DNA of 61,785 bases from an uncultured Bacteroidales bacterium (GCA_934667275.1 CAKULK010000014.1:1-61785), one strand, 5' to 3'. Positions 1 to 9,796 are shown, counted from the stretch's first letter. Notes: a model not told the origin generated them from the sequence alone. Numbers and translations are program-made.

Positions 1-72
1 CAAATCTACTCATTCCCAACTGTTTACGTTCCAACCTCTCTTATTCTCCTTTGGCTGCTTTAGAGCTTTATG

Positions 73-270
73 TTAATAATGCAAACTATCCGATTGAACA
101 CTCATAACTATTCCATTTATCGGATCATGATATGCATATTCATAATCCTTTATGTATAATCGAATGATACCATCTGCACATTCCGTTAAATATACACTTG
201 TATTATGGCATGAACTAAACGCAAATATACATACTAGTAACATCAATATATTATAGTACCTTTTTCTCAT
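73..270 (-). CDS. small lipoprotein, candidate immunity protein for the JAB-type Rhs tip
   Basis: Unrecognised 65-residue protein. From the ATG at 270 it has a basic start, a hydrophobic core and a lipobox with Cys at residue 21 (FAFSSC), so it should be an acylated protein facing the periplasm. A longer reading from 321 would overlap the preceding gene and bury the signal peptide, so 270 is preferred. It starts 11 bp after the stop of the displaced Rhs tip and is the last gene of the toxin operon that I can see. In polymorphic toxin loci the small gene directly 3' of a toxin tip is usually its immunity protein. That role is inferred from position and likely location only; I see no known domain. 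Confidence 0.6.
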   Translation of the reverse strand: MRKRYYNILMLLVCIFAFSSCHNTSVYLTECADGIIRLYIKDYEYAYHDPINGIVMSVQSDSLHY

Positions 271-281
271 ATAATTTTTCT

Positions 282-1517
282 CTATTGAGGTATCAAACCG
301 ACTCTTGTTCTTGTGTGCCAATTACCCAAAACATAATACTTTCCATATTGATTGAATACTCCATACCAAGGAATAGCACCATAGATATTTTTATCATCAA
401 AAGGTATCAACACTTGAGAACGAGGAAGATATACGTAATTATCTATGGCTTTTCCTGCTATATTGGTTATAGTTTGGTATGTGAATTTATCTCCCTTTTT
501 ACTATCTTCTCTAAAACCAGAAGGAGCGGTTCCATTAGGATGATTATGTACTATAGAATTGATAATTTTACCATTATCAGAGAAATCGCATATAGTTTGT
601 ACAACATTCACTTTCTTCTTATGATGCTGTGTTTGAACAATAGATGTCGAAGCAGTCGTTATCAATCCATACTCAACAATGGAATTGTCAGCGAAAAACT
701 TAAAAGACTCTGCCGCAGCATCTGGTTGATTAAATTCAAATGAAATCGTTCCATTTTTATCAGAAGATTTTGTTATCACGCCATACTTAAAAGAAAGTTG
801 CTTCTCATTCATCCGAAAAGCATCCATATCTTTGTTTTGAATATGAGAAGATACGTTACCCGCACTATCCAATTCCCAGATATCCATCCCTGTCGGATCC
901 GTCACATTCACGAAATTATTCCCGCACCAAGCATAGGGAGAAGAGGGATAGTATTCTTCACAATGCGGGTCCACGGTAGTGGTACGGGCAATGGCGGGGT
1001 AATACCAACGAGCATGGGAGTCGTACTCATCCAAGCCGTGCATCTCGACGAACTCTTTGCCACCATACTTGTAAGGTTGCTCATTGGCTACAAAGTTCGT
1101 ATTCCACGGCAGTCCGCTCGGGTAGTACTGCATACGTTGGATGCACTCTTTGTAGTTCGCCGATGGATGCACATACGTCTCACGGACATTGCCCAAGTGG
1201 TCTTTGATATAGTAGAAATGGTAATGCTCCGCTCTTGTCAGATAGCGTATATACCCTTCCGAATTATGAACAAACTCAATAGCGTAATCTGTGCTGGTGG
1301 CAGAAGGCACGTGATAGACGCAATTCCGATGAAAAATATCATGGGTCGCGTAATAGTTGGCAGTACCTACGGAGAGGATATTACCAAGAGGAACGGTGGT
1401 GGTCACTTTGCGGGTGTAGTAGGAGGTACGCAGCCGGTTGCCTACCGCATCATAGGTATGAATGATTTGATTACCATTAATATAAGTATCGCCCAAATGG
1501 TATCGGTTTTTATTCAT
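282..1517 (-). CDS. orphan Rhs-core fragment carrying a JAB/RadC-like metalloprotease toxin tip
   Basis: A 411-residue product made of a piece of Rhs core (about residues 10-210, ending in the DPTGMD hallmark) followed by a distinct tip of about 199 residues. The core piece nearly copies the end of the large upstream Rhs gene, whereas the tip does not. The tip has a JAMM-like signature: Glu near 282, then HNHP at 324-327 with Ser333 and Asp338 downstream, as in RadC/JAB metallohydrolases and the JAB-like toxins of Rhs proteins. There is no signal peptide and no shell, so this is a displaced cassette of the kind called orphan rhs-CT, which can recombine into the main gene. The ATG at 1517 is preceded by AGGAC. 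An alternative start at 1565 would overlap the gene upstream. Whether it is translated alone is unknown. Confidence 0.75.
   Translation of the reverse strand: MNKNRYHLGDTYINGNQIIHTYDAVGNRLRTSYYTRKVTTTVPLGNILSVGTANYYATHDIFHRNCVYHVPSATSTDYAIEFVHNSEGYIRYLTRAEHYHFYYIKDHLGNVRETYVHPSANYKECIQRMQYYPSGLPWNTNFVANEQPYKYGGKEFVEMHGLDEYDSHARWYYPAIARTTTVDPHCEEYYPSSPYAWCGNNFVNVTDPTGMDIWELDSAGNVSSHIQNKDMDAFRMNEKQLSFKYGVITKSSDKNGTISFEFNQPDAAAESFKFFADNSIVEYGLITTASTSIVQTQHHKKKVNVVQTICDFSDNGKIINSIVHNHPNGTAPSGFREDSKKGDKFTYQTITNIAGKAIDNYVYLPRSQVLIPFDDKNIYGAIPWYGVFNQYGKYYVLGNWHTRTRVGLIPQ
882..1478 (-). repeat. direct repeat, copy in the orphan Rhs tip
   Basis: About 597 bp nearly identical in translation to 2786-3385, from NGNQIIHTYD to DPTGMD of the Rhs core. 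The copies differ by one codon in length (TANYY here, TTANYY in the main gene) plus scattered substitutions. Similarity stops sharply at both edges. This is the homology needed for tip exchange. Confidence 0.85.
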
Positions 1518-1554
1518 ATCAGTCCTATCTTTTTTCTGGAGATTGTGACACAAA

Positions 1555-2169
1555 TCAATACACATTCTTGTATTGCTCTGCAGGACTCAACCACCCCTCA
1601 TACACTATATTATTTTGTATCAATTTCACCCTAACCCATCCATTAAATACATCCAACACTTCTATCGGAGATGAAATATATTTCAAAGAATAACAAACTC
1701 CTTCCTCTAATGGATGACAATATAAAGCAATGTTGCCATTTTGAGAATAGTTCACATACGTACATAGTCCACGTTTATGCACAAAACCTACACATACAGG
1801 AGTGTCTGCATTTGAATACCCAGCATTGACATAAAACATTGAATCATTCCGTGATAATACCTCCAAGATAACATATATCTCGTTTAGAGTATCGTTCGAT
1901 AATTTTGCAGCACACATGCCGTCTACATCATAGACAATTACTGTGTCTTGGTTATAGGTAAAAATGATAGGATAAGGAAGGAAATAAGTGGATGTATCAC
2001 CGATCTGCATTTTCCAAGACAACTCTTGATGTATATTATTTTTAAGATGGCTTCCGTTCGAATTCATATAACTAGTTTTTGAGTCCGTTTCGGGGTTACC
2101 ACATACCACTATAAGAATGCTACAAAAAATGACAACATACAAAATATATTTCAGCACAATGCGCATCAT
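1555..2169 (-). CDS. SH3-like lipoprotein, candidate immunity protein for the main Rhs toxin
   Basis: A 204-residue protein with an N-terminal hydrophobic stretch and Cys at residue 23, consistent with a lipoprotein signal. The last ~45 residues (VLDVFNGWVRV...YEGWLSPEQ-like spacing) read as a bacterial SH3-type domain, a fold often used to hold cell-wall peptides. The middle shows no family I can name. It begins 34 bp after the stop of the Rhs gene with the transpeptidase-like tip and ends 37 bp before the orphan tip. A periplasmic wall-binding lipoprotein next to a putative wall-attacking toxin fits an immunity role. The SH3 call is fairly good; the immunity role is inference. Confidence 0.65.
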   Translation of the reverse strand: MMRIVLKYILYVVIFCSILIVVCGNPETDSKTSYMNSNGSHLKNNIHQELSWKMQIGDTSTYFLPYPIIFTYNQDTVIVYDVDGMCAAKLSNDTLNEIYVILEVLSRNDSMFYVNAGYSNADTPVCVGFVHKRGLCTYVNYSQNGNIALYCHPLEEGVCYSLKYISSPIEVLDVFNGWVRVKLIQNNIVYEGWLSPAEQYKNVY

Positions 2170-2203
2170 ATTATCGCCCCCGATATAATGTTAATTTATA
2201 CTG

Positions 2204-5200
2204 TTATACCCCTTTAAGTACAGTATCATATATTATAAAATCTTTCGGCGTTAATAATAAACACGCTGACGACACAGCCGCAGTTTTGCTATATCCTGCA
2301 CCACCATCCAAATTTGTTCGATGAATAAAAACGCCATCCGCATATGGTGTCCCATAAGTACTTTCAGTTGCAAATGGGCTAAAATTAATTCTTCCATCCA
2401 TTGTAGGCACCCTTTTACGTTCATTGATAGCCCAATGTGATTTGATAGAACCACTTTTACCAGCCTCATCATAGTTTACGGTATAAGTTCCTTCTGCTAT
2501 GGGAGCAAATAAATCAGGATTGGAAGTCATTGTGTATCCCGTCAGTTTATGTACATCATTTTTATTCTGTGGACCATATAAGGTTACACTAGCAGTAACG
2601 GCCCCTTCGCCATCAATATATCCCCATTTCCCCTCTTTAATACCTAATTTTTCATTTCGAGAGCCATTAAATACGACATACGCTTCTCCTATATATTTGC
2701 CAGCAATACCATTTTCATCCATCTCTTTTTGGCTCGAAAAATCTGTCCATCTTATGATAGTACTATCATTGCTATCACTATACCAATCCATACCTGTCGG
2801 GTCTATTGCATTCACAAAGTTATTTCCGCACCAAGCATAAGGAGACGTGGGATAGTAGTCCTCACTGTGCGGGTCCATGGTTGTGGTGCGGGCAAGGGCA
2901 GGATAGTACCAACGGGCGTGAGAGTCGTACTCGTCCAAGCCATGCATCTCTACGAACTCTTTGCCGTTGTATTTGTAAGGTTGCTCGTTGGCGACGTAGT
3001 TCGTATTCCACGGCAGTCCGCTCGGATAGTACTGCATACGTTGGATACACTGTTTGTAGTTTGCAGAGGGACGCACATACGTTTCACGGACATTGCCCAA
3101 GTGATCTTTGATATAGTAGAAATGATAATGTTCCGCTTTCGTCAAATATCGTATATATCCTTCCGAATTATGTACAAACTCGATAGCATAATCCTTGCTT
3201 GCGGCAGTGGGCGCGTGATAGACGCAATTTCGATGGAAGATATCATGGGTCGCGTAATAGTTGGCTGTGGTGCCTACGGGCAGGGTATTGCCGAGGGGGA
3301 CGGTGGTCGTCACCTTGCGGGTGTAGTAGGAAGTACGCAACCGGTTGCCTGCTGCATCGTAGGTATGGATGATTTGATTACCATTGGAGAACTGAATAGT
3401 ATCGGGCAGATTGAGCAGATTGTAACGAATTGCCGCAATGCCACGGTCCTTGTCATAGCGGATATTGCCATTGGCATCGTAGGCAAAGTCATCGCCCGAA
3501 TCATTGGCATCCTGATAGCGTTTGCAATCATAGGTGAATGATGGAACATTATAGGTATTCTCCACCTCTATGGCTTGGTTGCCTTGGTACGTAATATGCA
3601 GCCAATCCATGATGTCACGGTGGTCCCAGCGGGTTAGTGTGGTGATATTACTATGTTTGTCGTAATCAAAACTTTCGGAGTAATAATAGTCGTTCCACTC
3701 TCCATTGAGAATGCTATAGTTGTCCTTGAGACGATTTAAACTATCATAATAGTAGATATAGCCATTTGTTTTGTCACCATACGTCCACGTGGTAGCGGCG
3801 ATATTGCCATTGTAGCAGGCGCGCATAGTCTGGTATTGGTCCTGCGGACAATCAGTGGTGTAGTAATAGTTCTGTGTGTAGCCTGTAGAACGTATCTGCG
3901 TGAGTTGGTTGCGGATATTATAGGAAAAGCAAATGCTGTCGATGGCATCATGTATGGCGCGTTTGCGTACCCGTCCCAGTTCATCGTAAGAGAATGATTG
4001 GAGAACGATTGGGGCTTCGTTGTTGTAAGTGTAGGTGGTGGTCAACAGGCGATTGGCGTGGTCGTAGGTGTAATGATAGTGCTCGTCTGTCTGCACGCCA
4101 TTGGCAGTGGATTGGGATGCCCATGTATCCACGATATTATCAGAGAAGTTGTAGGTGGTCTTTGTAATATCGTAGCCGCCGAGGTGATTAGACGACAAGC
4201 GTTCTATCTCACGCCCTCGGTAGTCGTAATAATAAACGGTGGTGGAATAGTCTCCTGAACCATCTAAATAATAGGTGCGTGTACCCGTGAGCAGCCCCAT
4301 AGTCTTGGAGCACCGAGAGACGTTTGGAATGGAAATGTATTCAAAGTGAGTGCGGATACTATCGGGCAGGAGTGTGAGAAAATCATAGTTGTCGTAATAG
4401 TTTACCGTAAGCAGGCGAGTAGGATGTATATGGTAGAAATTACGTGAATAGCCTGTATTGGATAGCAGATTCTTCAGTGACTCTGCAGAGAAACGCTCTA
4501 TGACATACCAATTACGGAAAGAGTTGAGATTGTCTTGATAATCATTGCTGCCCGTATTGACCTCTGCGGTATAAATCAATCGTCGCAGATAGTCGTACTT
4601 ATAGGATGTCCAATAGGTACCCCGTACACGCTGGTTTCCGTCTTGCGAGAGAACGAGGCAGTTGGTTCTGTCATAAACCATGAGTACGGGTTCGCAACCA
4701 GGCAGTCGCTTGTAGATGAGATTGCCACGCTCGTCGTAGCGATAGACATAGGCATACTGCCGAAGCACTTCGACAGTATCGGGATATGTGCCATCGGACA
4801 GTGCATCGGCAGCCAATGGCGGTAGGACAAAAGATAATTGTCCGAGAAGATTATAAACATAGTAGGTATCAGCATCGTCGCCGTACCGCTCCATGATGGT
4901 TTGCCCTTGTTGTGATGTGTAGATTGTGCGATATTTGCCGTCTTCATCGGTGACTCGCTGTACCAACAATGTAGAATCCGGATAGTACCCGTTGCAGCGC
5001 AAGGTACCCGTAGAGGTGACGCTAAACCGGCGGACTTCACTACGCCGGTTGCTTCGTGATGACAGGGCTTGCATACGGCTGCCCATATCTTTGCCGGCCT
5101 GTCGCACTCCGACAGGTTCATTGCGTATAGCATCATTGCTCCATGTGGTGGTGCTGTACAAGGTCTCGGTATAAGGTTTTGAATCTTCCGAGAAGAATTG

Positions 5201-6199
5201 CGTGGCATTCCCTTTGAACGTAGTGGGTGTGAGGTGAGACATCTCTACTGCAATAGGCAGCCATTGGCGTGTAGGGCGGTTGTAGCAGTCATATTCGGCA
5301 AGTGTGGCGGTATTGTGCCGTTCGGGAGTGTTATGATAAACGATATTCATATAGGGACGGTACATCGCATCGTAGTAGTCGCGTTGCACCTGCGCCAACG
5401 AGGGGTTACGTAATATGGCAGCCATGTCAATAGCAGATAGTGAAACCAATGGGGTGATGCACTGAATGTAATTCTGCCCATTGGCAGACGAAGCGGGGGA
5501 AAGGATATTGCAGCCTGAAAAATGGTCGGTTAGTCGCCCTACGGAATTTTGGGAGATTTCTCCTGCTTTCGATTCAAAATACCCCTCCCAATAATGCGAA
5601 TCAAAGCACGATACACCTTGGCTGTCAAAATCAATATGCATACGTTGTGCGGAGTAGAAAGAATAACTCGGAACAGACCTATTCGGCGCATACAAACCAT
5701 CCACATTCTGCAACCAACCATAAGCAAGAGAATCGCGCGTAACACCCTTGTTATCACGAAGCAGCAATATGGTTCCATCTACATTGGGCAATAGCAATGC
5801 CGTTTGATGAAGCACAAGACAGGTAGTCGGTTCTATAAGATATAGGTCATGGAAATCCGTCCAGCCTTCCTGCCTTGATTGTTCATCACTGACCTCATTG
5901 TACGGATATAAATCTCCATACGCCACCACAATAACGCTATGCGGAGGAATAATAGTGTGAGCAGGGAATGTGAAAGTCTGCGCAGGGGAGAGCGTTTGCA
6001 GGGTCCAGCCGCTGATATCCGCAATCTCTTCATGTGTATTGTACAACTCGATGAACTCACCGAAATTGTGTGGCGTTATGGTGGTATCTTCGTTGTATGG
6101 CGTATCATACAGCACTTCGGTGATTGCCACAAAATCTGTGGAATGACATGCCAATGTGCAAAGCACCAAACAAATCCATAAAAAGAAAAAGCGTTTCAT
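2204..6199 (-). CDS. Rhs/YD-repeat protein with lamin-tail N-terminus and L,D-transpeptidase-like toxin tip
   Basis: 1331 residues. In order: a signal peptide (possibly a lipoprotein, Cys18 in TLAC); a lamin-tail domain at about 24-135 (EFIELYN, DISGWTL); a DUF6443-like linker near 245-330; YD/Rhs repeats to about 930; the Rhs-associated core ending at DPTGMD near 1138; and a variable tip of about 193 residues. The tip contains FIHRTN with His1293 and, 17 residues later, SAC with Cys1313. This resembles the His...S-x-G-C active site of YkuD/Tlde1-type L,D-transpeptidase-fold enzymes, which act on peptidoglycan, except that Ala replaces the usual Gly. The shell family is secure; the tip assignment is inference. 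It follows the other shell gene by 12 bp and is followed by an SH3 lipoprotein. Confidence 0.85.
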   Translation of the reverse strand: MKRFFFLWICLVLCTLACHSTDFVAITEVLYDTPYNEDTTITPHNFGEFIELYNTHEEIADISGWTLQTLSPAQTFTFPAHTIIPPHSVIVVAYGDLYPYNEVSDEQSRQEGWTDFHDLYLIEPTTCLVLHQTALLLPNVDGTILLLRDNKGVTRDSLAYGWLQNVDGLYAPNRSVPSYSFYSAQRMHIDFDSQGVSCFDSHYWEGYFESKAGEISQNSVGRLTDHFSGCNILSPASSANGQNYIQCITPLVSLSAIDMAAILRNPSLAQVQRDYYDAMYRPYMNIVYHNTPERHNTATLAEYDCYNRPTRQWLPIAVEMSHLTPTTFKGNATQFFSEDSKPYTETLYSTTTWSNDAIRNEPVGVRQAGKDMGSRMQALSSRSNRRSEVRRFSVTSTGTLRCNGYYPDSTLLVQRVTDEDGKYRTIYTSQQGQTIMERYGDDADTYYVYNLLGQLSFVLPPLAADALSDGTYPDTVEVLRQYAYVYRYDERGNLIYKRLPGCEPVLMVYDRTNCLVLSQDGNQRVRGTYWTSYKYDYLRRLIYTAEVNTGSNDYQDNLNSFRNWYVIERFSAESLKNLLSNTGYSRNFYHIHPTRLLTVNYYDNYDFLTLLPDSIRTHFEYISIPNVSRCSKTMGLLTGTRTYYLDGSGDYSTTVYYYDYRGREIERLSSNHLGGYDITKTTYNFSDNIVDTWASQSTANGVQTDEHYHYTYDHANRLLTTTYTYNNEAPIVLQSFSYDELGRVRKRAIHDAIDSICFSYNIRNQLTQIRSTGYTQNYYYTTDCPQDQYQTMRACYNGNIAATTWTYGDKTNGYIYYYDSLNRLKDNYSILNGEWNDYYYSESFDYDKHSNITTLTRWDHRDIMDWLHITYQGNQAIEVENTYNVPSFTYDCKRYQDANDSGDDFAYDANGNIRYDKDRGIAAIRYNLLNLPDTIQFSNGNQIIHTYDAAGNRLRTSYYTRKVTTTVPLGNTLPVGTTANYYATHDIFHRNCVYHAPTAASKDYAIEFVHNSEGYIRYLTKAEHYHFYYIKDHLGNVRETYVRPSANYKQCIQRMQYYPSGLPWNTNYVANEQPYKYNGKEFVEMHGLDEYDSHARWYYPALARTTTMDPHSEDYYPTSPYAWCGNNFVNAIDPTGMDWYSDSNDSTIIRWTDFSSQKEMDENGIAGKYIGEAYVVFNGSRNEKLGIKEGKWGYIDGEGAVTASVTLYGPQNKNDVHKLTGYTMTSNPDLFAPIAEGTYTVNYDEAGKSGSIKSHWAINERKRVPTMDGRINFSPFATESTYGTPYADGVFIHRTNLDGGAGYSKTAAVSSACLLLTPKDFIIYDTVLKGV
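2786..3385 (-). repeat. direct repeat, copy in the main Rhs gene
   Basis: Partner of 882-1478. It covers the last ~200 residues of the Rhs core immediately before the toxin tip, so a crossover anywhere in it would replace the transpeptidase-like tip with the JAB-like tip. Confidence 0.85.
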
Positions 6200-6211
6200 A
6201 CTATCAGGCTA

Positions 6212-9200
6212 CTACGGATTTATTAAATGATAATCAATATGTTGCAAGATACGTTTGCCTCGTCCATTCGGCTCATAGATTTCCTCTAACCGCCCGAAAT
6301 CATCATAGAGATATTGGATGGTATATCCCATAGGGTCGGTAATGGAAGTAACGCCTACCAAAGGCTTGTACCTCATCTTTGTGATATGACATTGCGGAAG
6401 ACGGTTGGCAATAGCAGTCAACATACTAAGGCTTGCGGGTGCGTCCGCCATCGTCAGTTGTCGCAGATTCTGTGTCCCCACAATAGCCACCACATCAGCA
6501 TAGGAAGCGTTCACAATTTTAGCAACAGGATAAGAACCACGATAGGACCACAGATAGGTGGTGGTGATGCTGGCAATATGGTCGGTATGTTCCACTATTT
6601 GGTTGACAACAGAATCGTAGGTGTAAGAATCTGTCTGCTGCCAAGACAGCGAGGAAGTCATCGGTAAGCCCTCGGACGGTATCGGCAGCGTGTAGCGGGC
6701 AATGACGCGATAACGACTGTCGTAGTCGTAGCGATAGGCATCAATGATATAACCCTGCTTGGTGGTGATACAAGATGTGACCTTGTTGGTGGATGACAGA
6801 TAAGTAAAATGCTGCGTAATGGTATCGCCTACGGCATCCAATGTAGTATGCGTGACGGGCATGTGGACATTCAATGCCGCGGAATAATAAGATACATTGG
6901 CATAGGTGTAGGAGTGAAAAGTATTCGTCTTGTCCCCCGTAGTGGTTTGATTTACCAAACGCTTGTTGTAGGGAATAACACGATACTTGACAATACCCAA
7001 ATTCTTGTAGGGATACACAGTGCCTCCATGTATGTTATCTGCATAACCAATACCAACCTCTCGAAAGTCTGCTGTGGTGAAGATTGCTCCCGTGACAGTG
7101 CTGACACCTGATTCCTCGCGAATATCATAAGTATAAGTGGTTGTCTTGTGCTCATCTGTGTATTCCTGTTTGGAGACAAGGTGTCCGCGCCGATATGCCT
7201 GCGATGTCAGTTGCAGCATATCAGCAGGAACTTGCGTACCATAGTCTGTGTCATCTATATCGGCACAGCCCAAATCGGCAGAAGTGGCATAGCAATACTC
7301 TGTCAGGTTTGCAGGACGGACAAATGTTTTGCCATTTCCCTTGCCTGATACTGAGGCTTCGACCACTCGTGCATATTCTATATGGCTACCTCCATTGAGC
7401 GAGAACGGCAATCCATTGGAACGTAACATCAGCAGATGCGGAGCCTCTATGATAAAGTCCATAGCACCTGGAACCAAAATCCTCTTATACACATACGGAT
7501 AGGACGAAGCGTGCCGTGGCGGATATGTCAGCACCCCGCTGGATGTACCATCTGCATTCACATACTGATACTCCTTGATTAGCATATCATTTGCGCCGGA
7601 TTGGTAGGTAATTCGTTTGATGCGCACGCCACCGACATTGGCGGCTTGCTTGTCACCTATGACCACCTCTTTGTCCTTGGTCTCGGAAATAGAGATATGT
7701 ATGCGCCCATAGTCACTCTCAGGTTGGCTGAATATATACCGATAAAAACTACATTCGCCCTCATCCTTAACATCATTCAATGTACCACGAGGGTTGAGCA
7801 ATTCAAATTTGTAAGTTCCCTCCCCGCAACGGGATGCTGAAATCGTGACAGGGAAAAAACAAGTCGTGGTATCTATAAAGCGACTAAGAATCTCTTTATC
7901 GTTGCGAGTAATAACAAGTTTTGGACGAGAGGGGGTAGGATAGTCACTGTCGGCATGCCAATCTCCCACACAATGCAACCATTTTTTGATATATTCATTG
8001 TAGTAGTATTGGGACATATCAATGGTTATCGTTTGTCCGCTGCGGATTCGTCTGGTGACAGACAGCGATTCTTGATTCTCTTTACCACAGAGGTCAAAAC
8101 TATCCACAACTTCGGTGACAGGTTCGTACTTGACAGAAAAGTTATCTTCTTTGTGTGCAGTTTGCCCCAACTCACCCCATAGGGAAAAGTCATGAGGCTC
8201 CCAATCAAAGGTACTCGTCAGTCCCGATGGATAAGTGATAGTACAGAGCATATCTTCAGCCGCCGTGGAACGCGAAGCATAGCGATTGGCTCCTTTGTTG
8301 CTGGAAAGCCCCACAGGACAGAGGCTTAGGTAAGTTTTCTTTTCGAACCACCCTGTGGATTGCGGGGCATAGTAGCCCCAATGGTCACGCCTGTCATCAT
8401 TAACCTCCAAGGCAGGTCGTGCACTGCTCGGATTATATCTGAAATGATAGCGTTGCTGTGTACCGGAAGAACCTTGCTGTATCACCTTTATTAGTTTGGC
8501 ACGGCTGCCATTTCCCGAATAAACAAACTTACAACGTTGCAGCAATGCATTCTGTTCTGTCAAGGAATAGACGGAAATGCTGTCCAACCGTGGTGACACA
8601 GAAACATCGGCAGGCATAGTGTAGTGAAACCGGACACGACACAGCGTGGTTTCTATTTCACTCAATAGTTGATGATAAGTTGTATCTTGTCTGGTTGTTT
8701 TGGGGTAAGAATAGTAACTATCCACCTCATGATGTACGACAGGGTCTTCCCTGACACATTGCGCAAAAGCGTATAGATGCGGCTGGAAATGGCGTTGTTT
8801 GAAAGGTGAGTAGCGGAAAACAACAGAATCTCCCGTATGAGAGCAGATGGAAGTGAGCCACCACGCCGAGTTGTAGCGAGTAGTCCGCTCCTGTATTGTA
8901 TTCCAGTCAGTGATTCCCTGCCCCAGACCGACTTTGAAAGGATACAACTGCCGCTCCACGGCACCGAAAGAATAGGTGTAGCCATTGGCATCTTCTATCT
9001 GATAAAGTCTGTCATTTTTGCGCGTGATACGACAACCTTGATTGGACTGCACATAGGAGACTTCCGTACCGACAAAAGCCCCTGACAATCCCTGAACACT
9101 GAAAACATAATTGTCCGGCGAGGTGTCGAAATGACCGTCATCATAGAGAGGGCCATAGTGCTCTATCCAACGGGCAATCTCAAAATCCTCTGCTGTTTTC

Positions 9201-9700
9201 GGTTCTTGCAGATGCGCAGGATTATCTTTCCCGTTATGATTCTTGATAGCCCCAATGAAATCCGGAAAACGATTGAGTGAAGACCATCTGAAAAAGCGCA
9301 GGTTGTCATATCCTGCTACATCGTAGTCGTTCAGTTCGTCAGGGAAACCTCGTACAATGCGGCTGATAACACCGCCGACATTGAGCGTCCAGCCAAGACC
9401 CACCAGACCACACTCATCGGTCACTTTGATACCACCACCATGATAACTGAGCGAGACAGGGACTTGGATATCGTTCTGCGTGACGGTATAGATGGGTATG
9501 CTGATATTGACCGTACCCGTGTATAAATCAACAGGTATTTCAGCGAAAGAGCCCAATGATTGCGCCTCCGCCGATGGCGGCTTGACCTGCATCTTGGTAT
9601 CAATAGCAGATAAGAGAGGGTCTGCCGTGGAAGATTGGGCATACAGGACAGCAGAATGAATAACAAGCAAAACGGCTATATAAAGGCGAACGGGATGCAT
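6212..9700 (-). CDS. YD-repeat/SpvB-like shell protein, N-terminal half of a split Rhs system
   Basis: 1162 residues with a clear Sec signal peptide (cut near residue 21, after LYAQ). The segment at about 35-125 (EIPVDLYTGTVNISIPIY, then VPVSLSYHGGGIKV and GLGWTLNVGG) is the typical opening of Bacteroidota Rhs/SpvB-like shells. YD-type motifs follow, and the end reads YDDFGRLEEIYEPNG. There is no core hallmark and no toxin tip; both are supplied by the gene that begins 12 bp downstream. The two proteins together make up what other Rhs systems encode in one chain. First gene of the toxin operon, with a good promoter 17 bp upstream of the ATG. Export beyond the periplasm is unexplained: no T9SS tail is visible. 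Confidence 0.85.
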   Translation of the reverse strand: MHPVRLYIAVLLVIHSAVLYAQSSTADPLLSAIDTKMQVKPPSAEAQSLGSFAEIPVDLYTGTVNISIPIYTVTQNDIQVPVSLSYHGGGIKVTDECGLVGLGWTLNVGGVISRIVRGFPDELNDYDVAGYDNLRFFRWSSLNRFPDFIGAIKNHNGKDNPAHLQEPKTAEDFEIARWIEHYGPLYDDGHFDTSPDNYVFSVQGLSGAFVGTEVSYVQSNQGCRITRKNDRLYQIEDANGYTYSFGAVERQLYPFKVGLGQGITDWNTIQERTTRYNSAWWLTSICSHTGDSVVFRYSPFKQRHFQPHLYAFAQCVREDPVVHHEVDSYYSYPKTTRQDTTYHQLLSEIETTLCRVRFHYTMPADVSVSPRLDSISVYSLTEQNALLQRCKFVYSGNGSRAKLIKVIQQGSSGTQQRYHFRYNPSSARPALEVNDDRRDHWGYYAPQSTGWFEKKTYLSLCPVGLSSNKGANRYASRSTAAEDMLCTITYPSGLTSTFDWEPHDFSLWGELGQTAHKEDNFSVKYEPVTEVVDSFDLCGKENQESLSVTRRIRSGQTITIDMSQYYYNEYIKKWLHCVGDWHADSDYPTPSRPKLVITRNDKEILSRFIDTTTCFFPVTISASRCGEGTYKFELLNPRGTLNDVKDEGECSFYRYIFSQPESDYGRIHISISETKDKEVVIGDKQAANVGGVRIKRITYQSGANDMLIKEYQYVNADGTSSGVLTYPPRHASSYPYVYKRILVPGAMDFIIEAPHLLMLRSNGLPFSLNGGSHIEYARVVEASVSGKGNGKTFVRPANLTEYCYATSADLGCADIDDTDYGTQVPADMLQLTSQAYRRGHLVSKQEYTDEHKTTTYTYDIREESGVSTVTGAIFTTADFREVGIGYADNIHGGTVYPYKNLGIVKYRVIPYNKRLVNQTTTGDKTNTFHSYTYANVSYYSAALNVHMPVTHTTLDAVGDTITQHFTYLSSTNKVTSCITTKQGYIIDAYRYDYDSRYRVIARYTLPIPSEGLPMTSSLSWQQTDSYTYDSVVNQIVEHTDHIASITTTYLWSYRGSYPVAKIVNASYADVVAIVGTQNLRQLTMADAPASLSMLTAIANRLPQCHITKMRYKPLVGVTSITDPMGYTIQYLYDDFGRLEEIYEPNGRGKRILQHIDYHLINP

Positions 9701-9716
9701 ATATTGTATTAGACGC

Positions 9717-9725
9717 GCAAAGATA
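9717..9725 (-). promoter_or_regulatory. -7 element of the Rhs operon promoter
   Basis: Minus-strand TATCTTTGC, matching the Bacteroidetes TAnnTTTG element, just upstream of the ATG at 9700. No other strong match occurs between the five genes, so they are probably one transcript. Confidence 0.6.
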
Positions 9726-9796
9726 ATGAAAAATCACGATATATACAAATGCCAAACATAAAAATACACAAACCCTCATTCATACCGCACCATATT

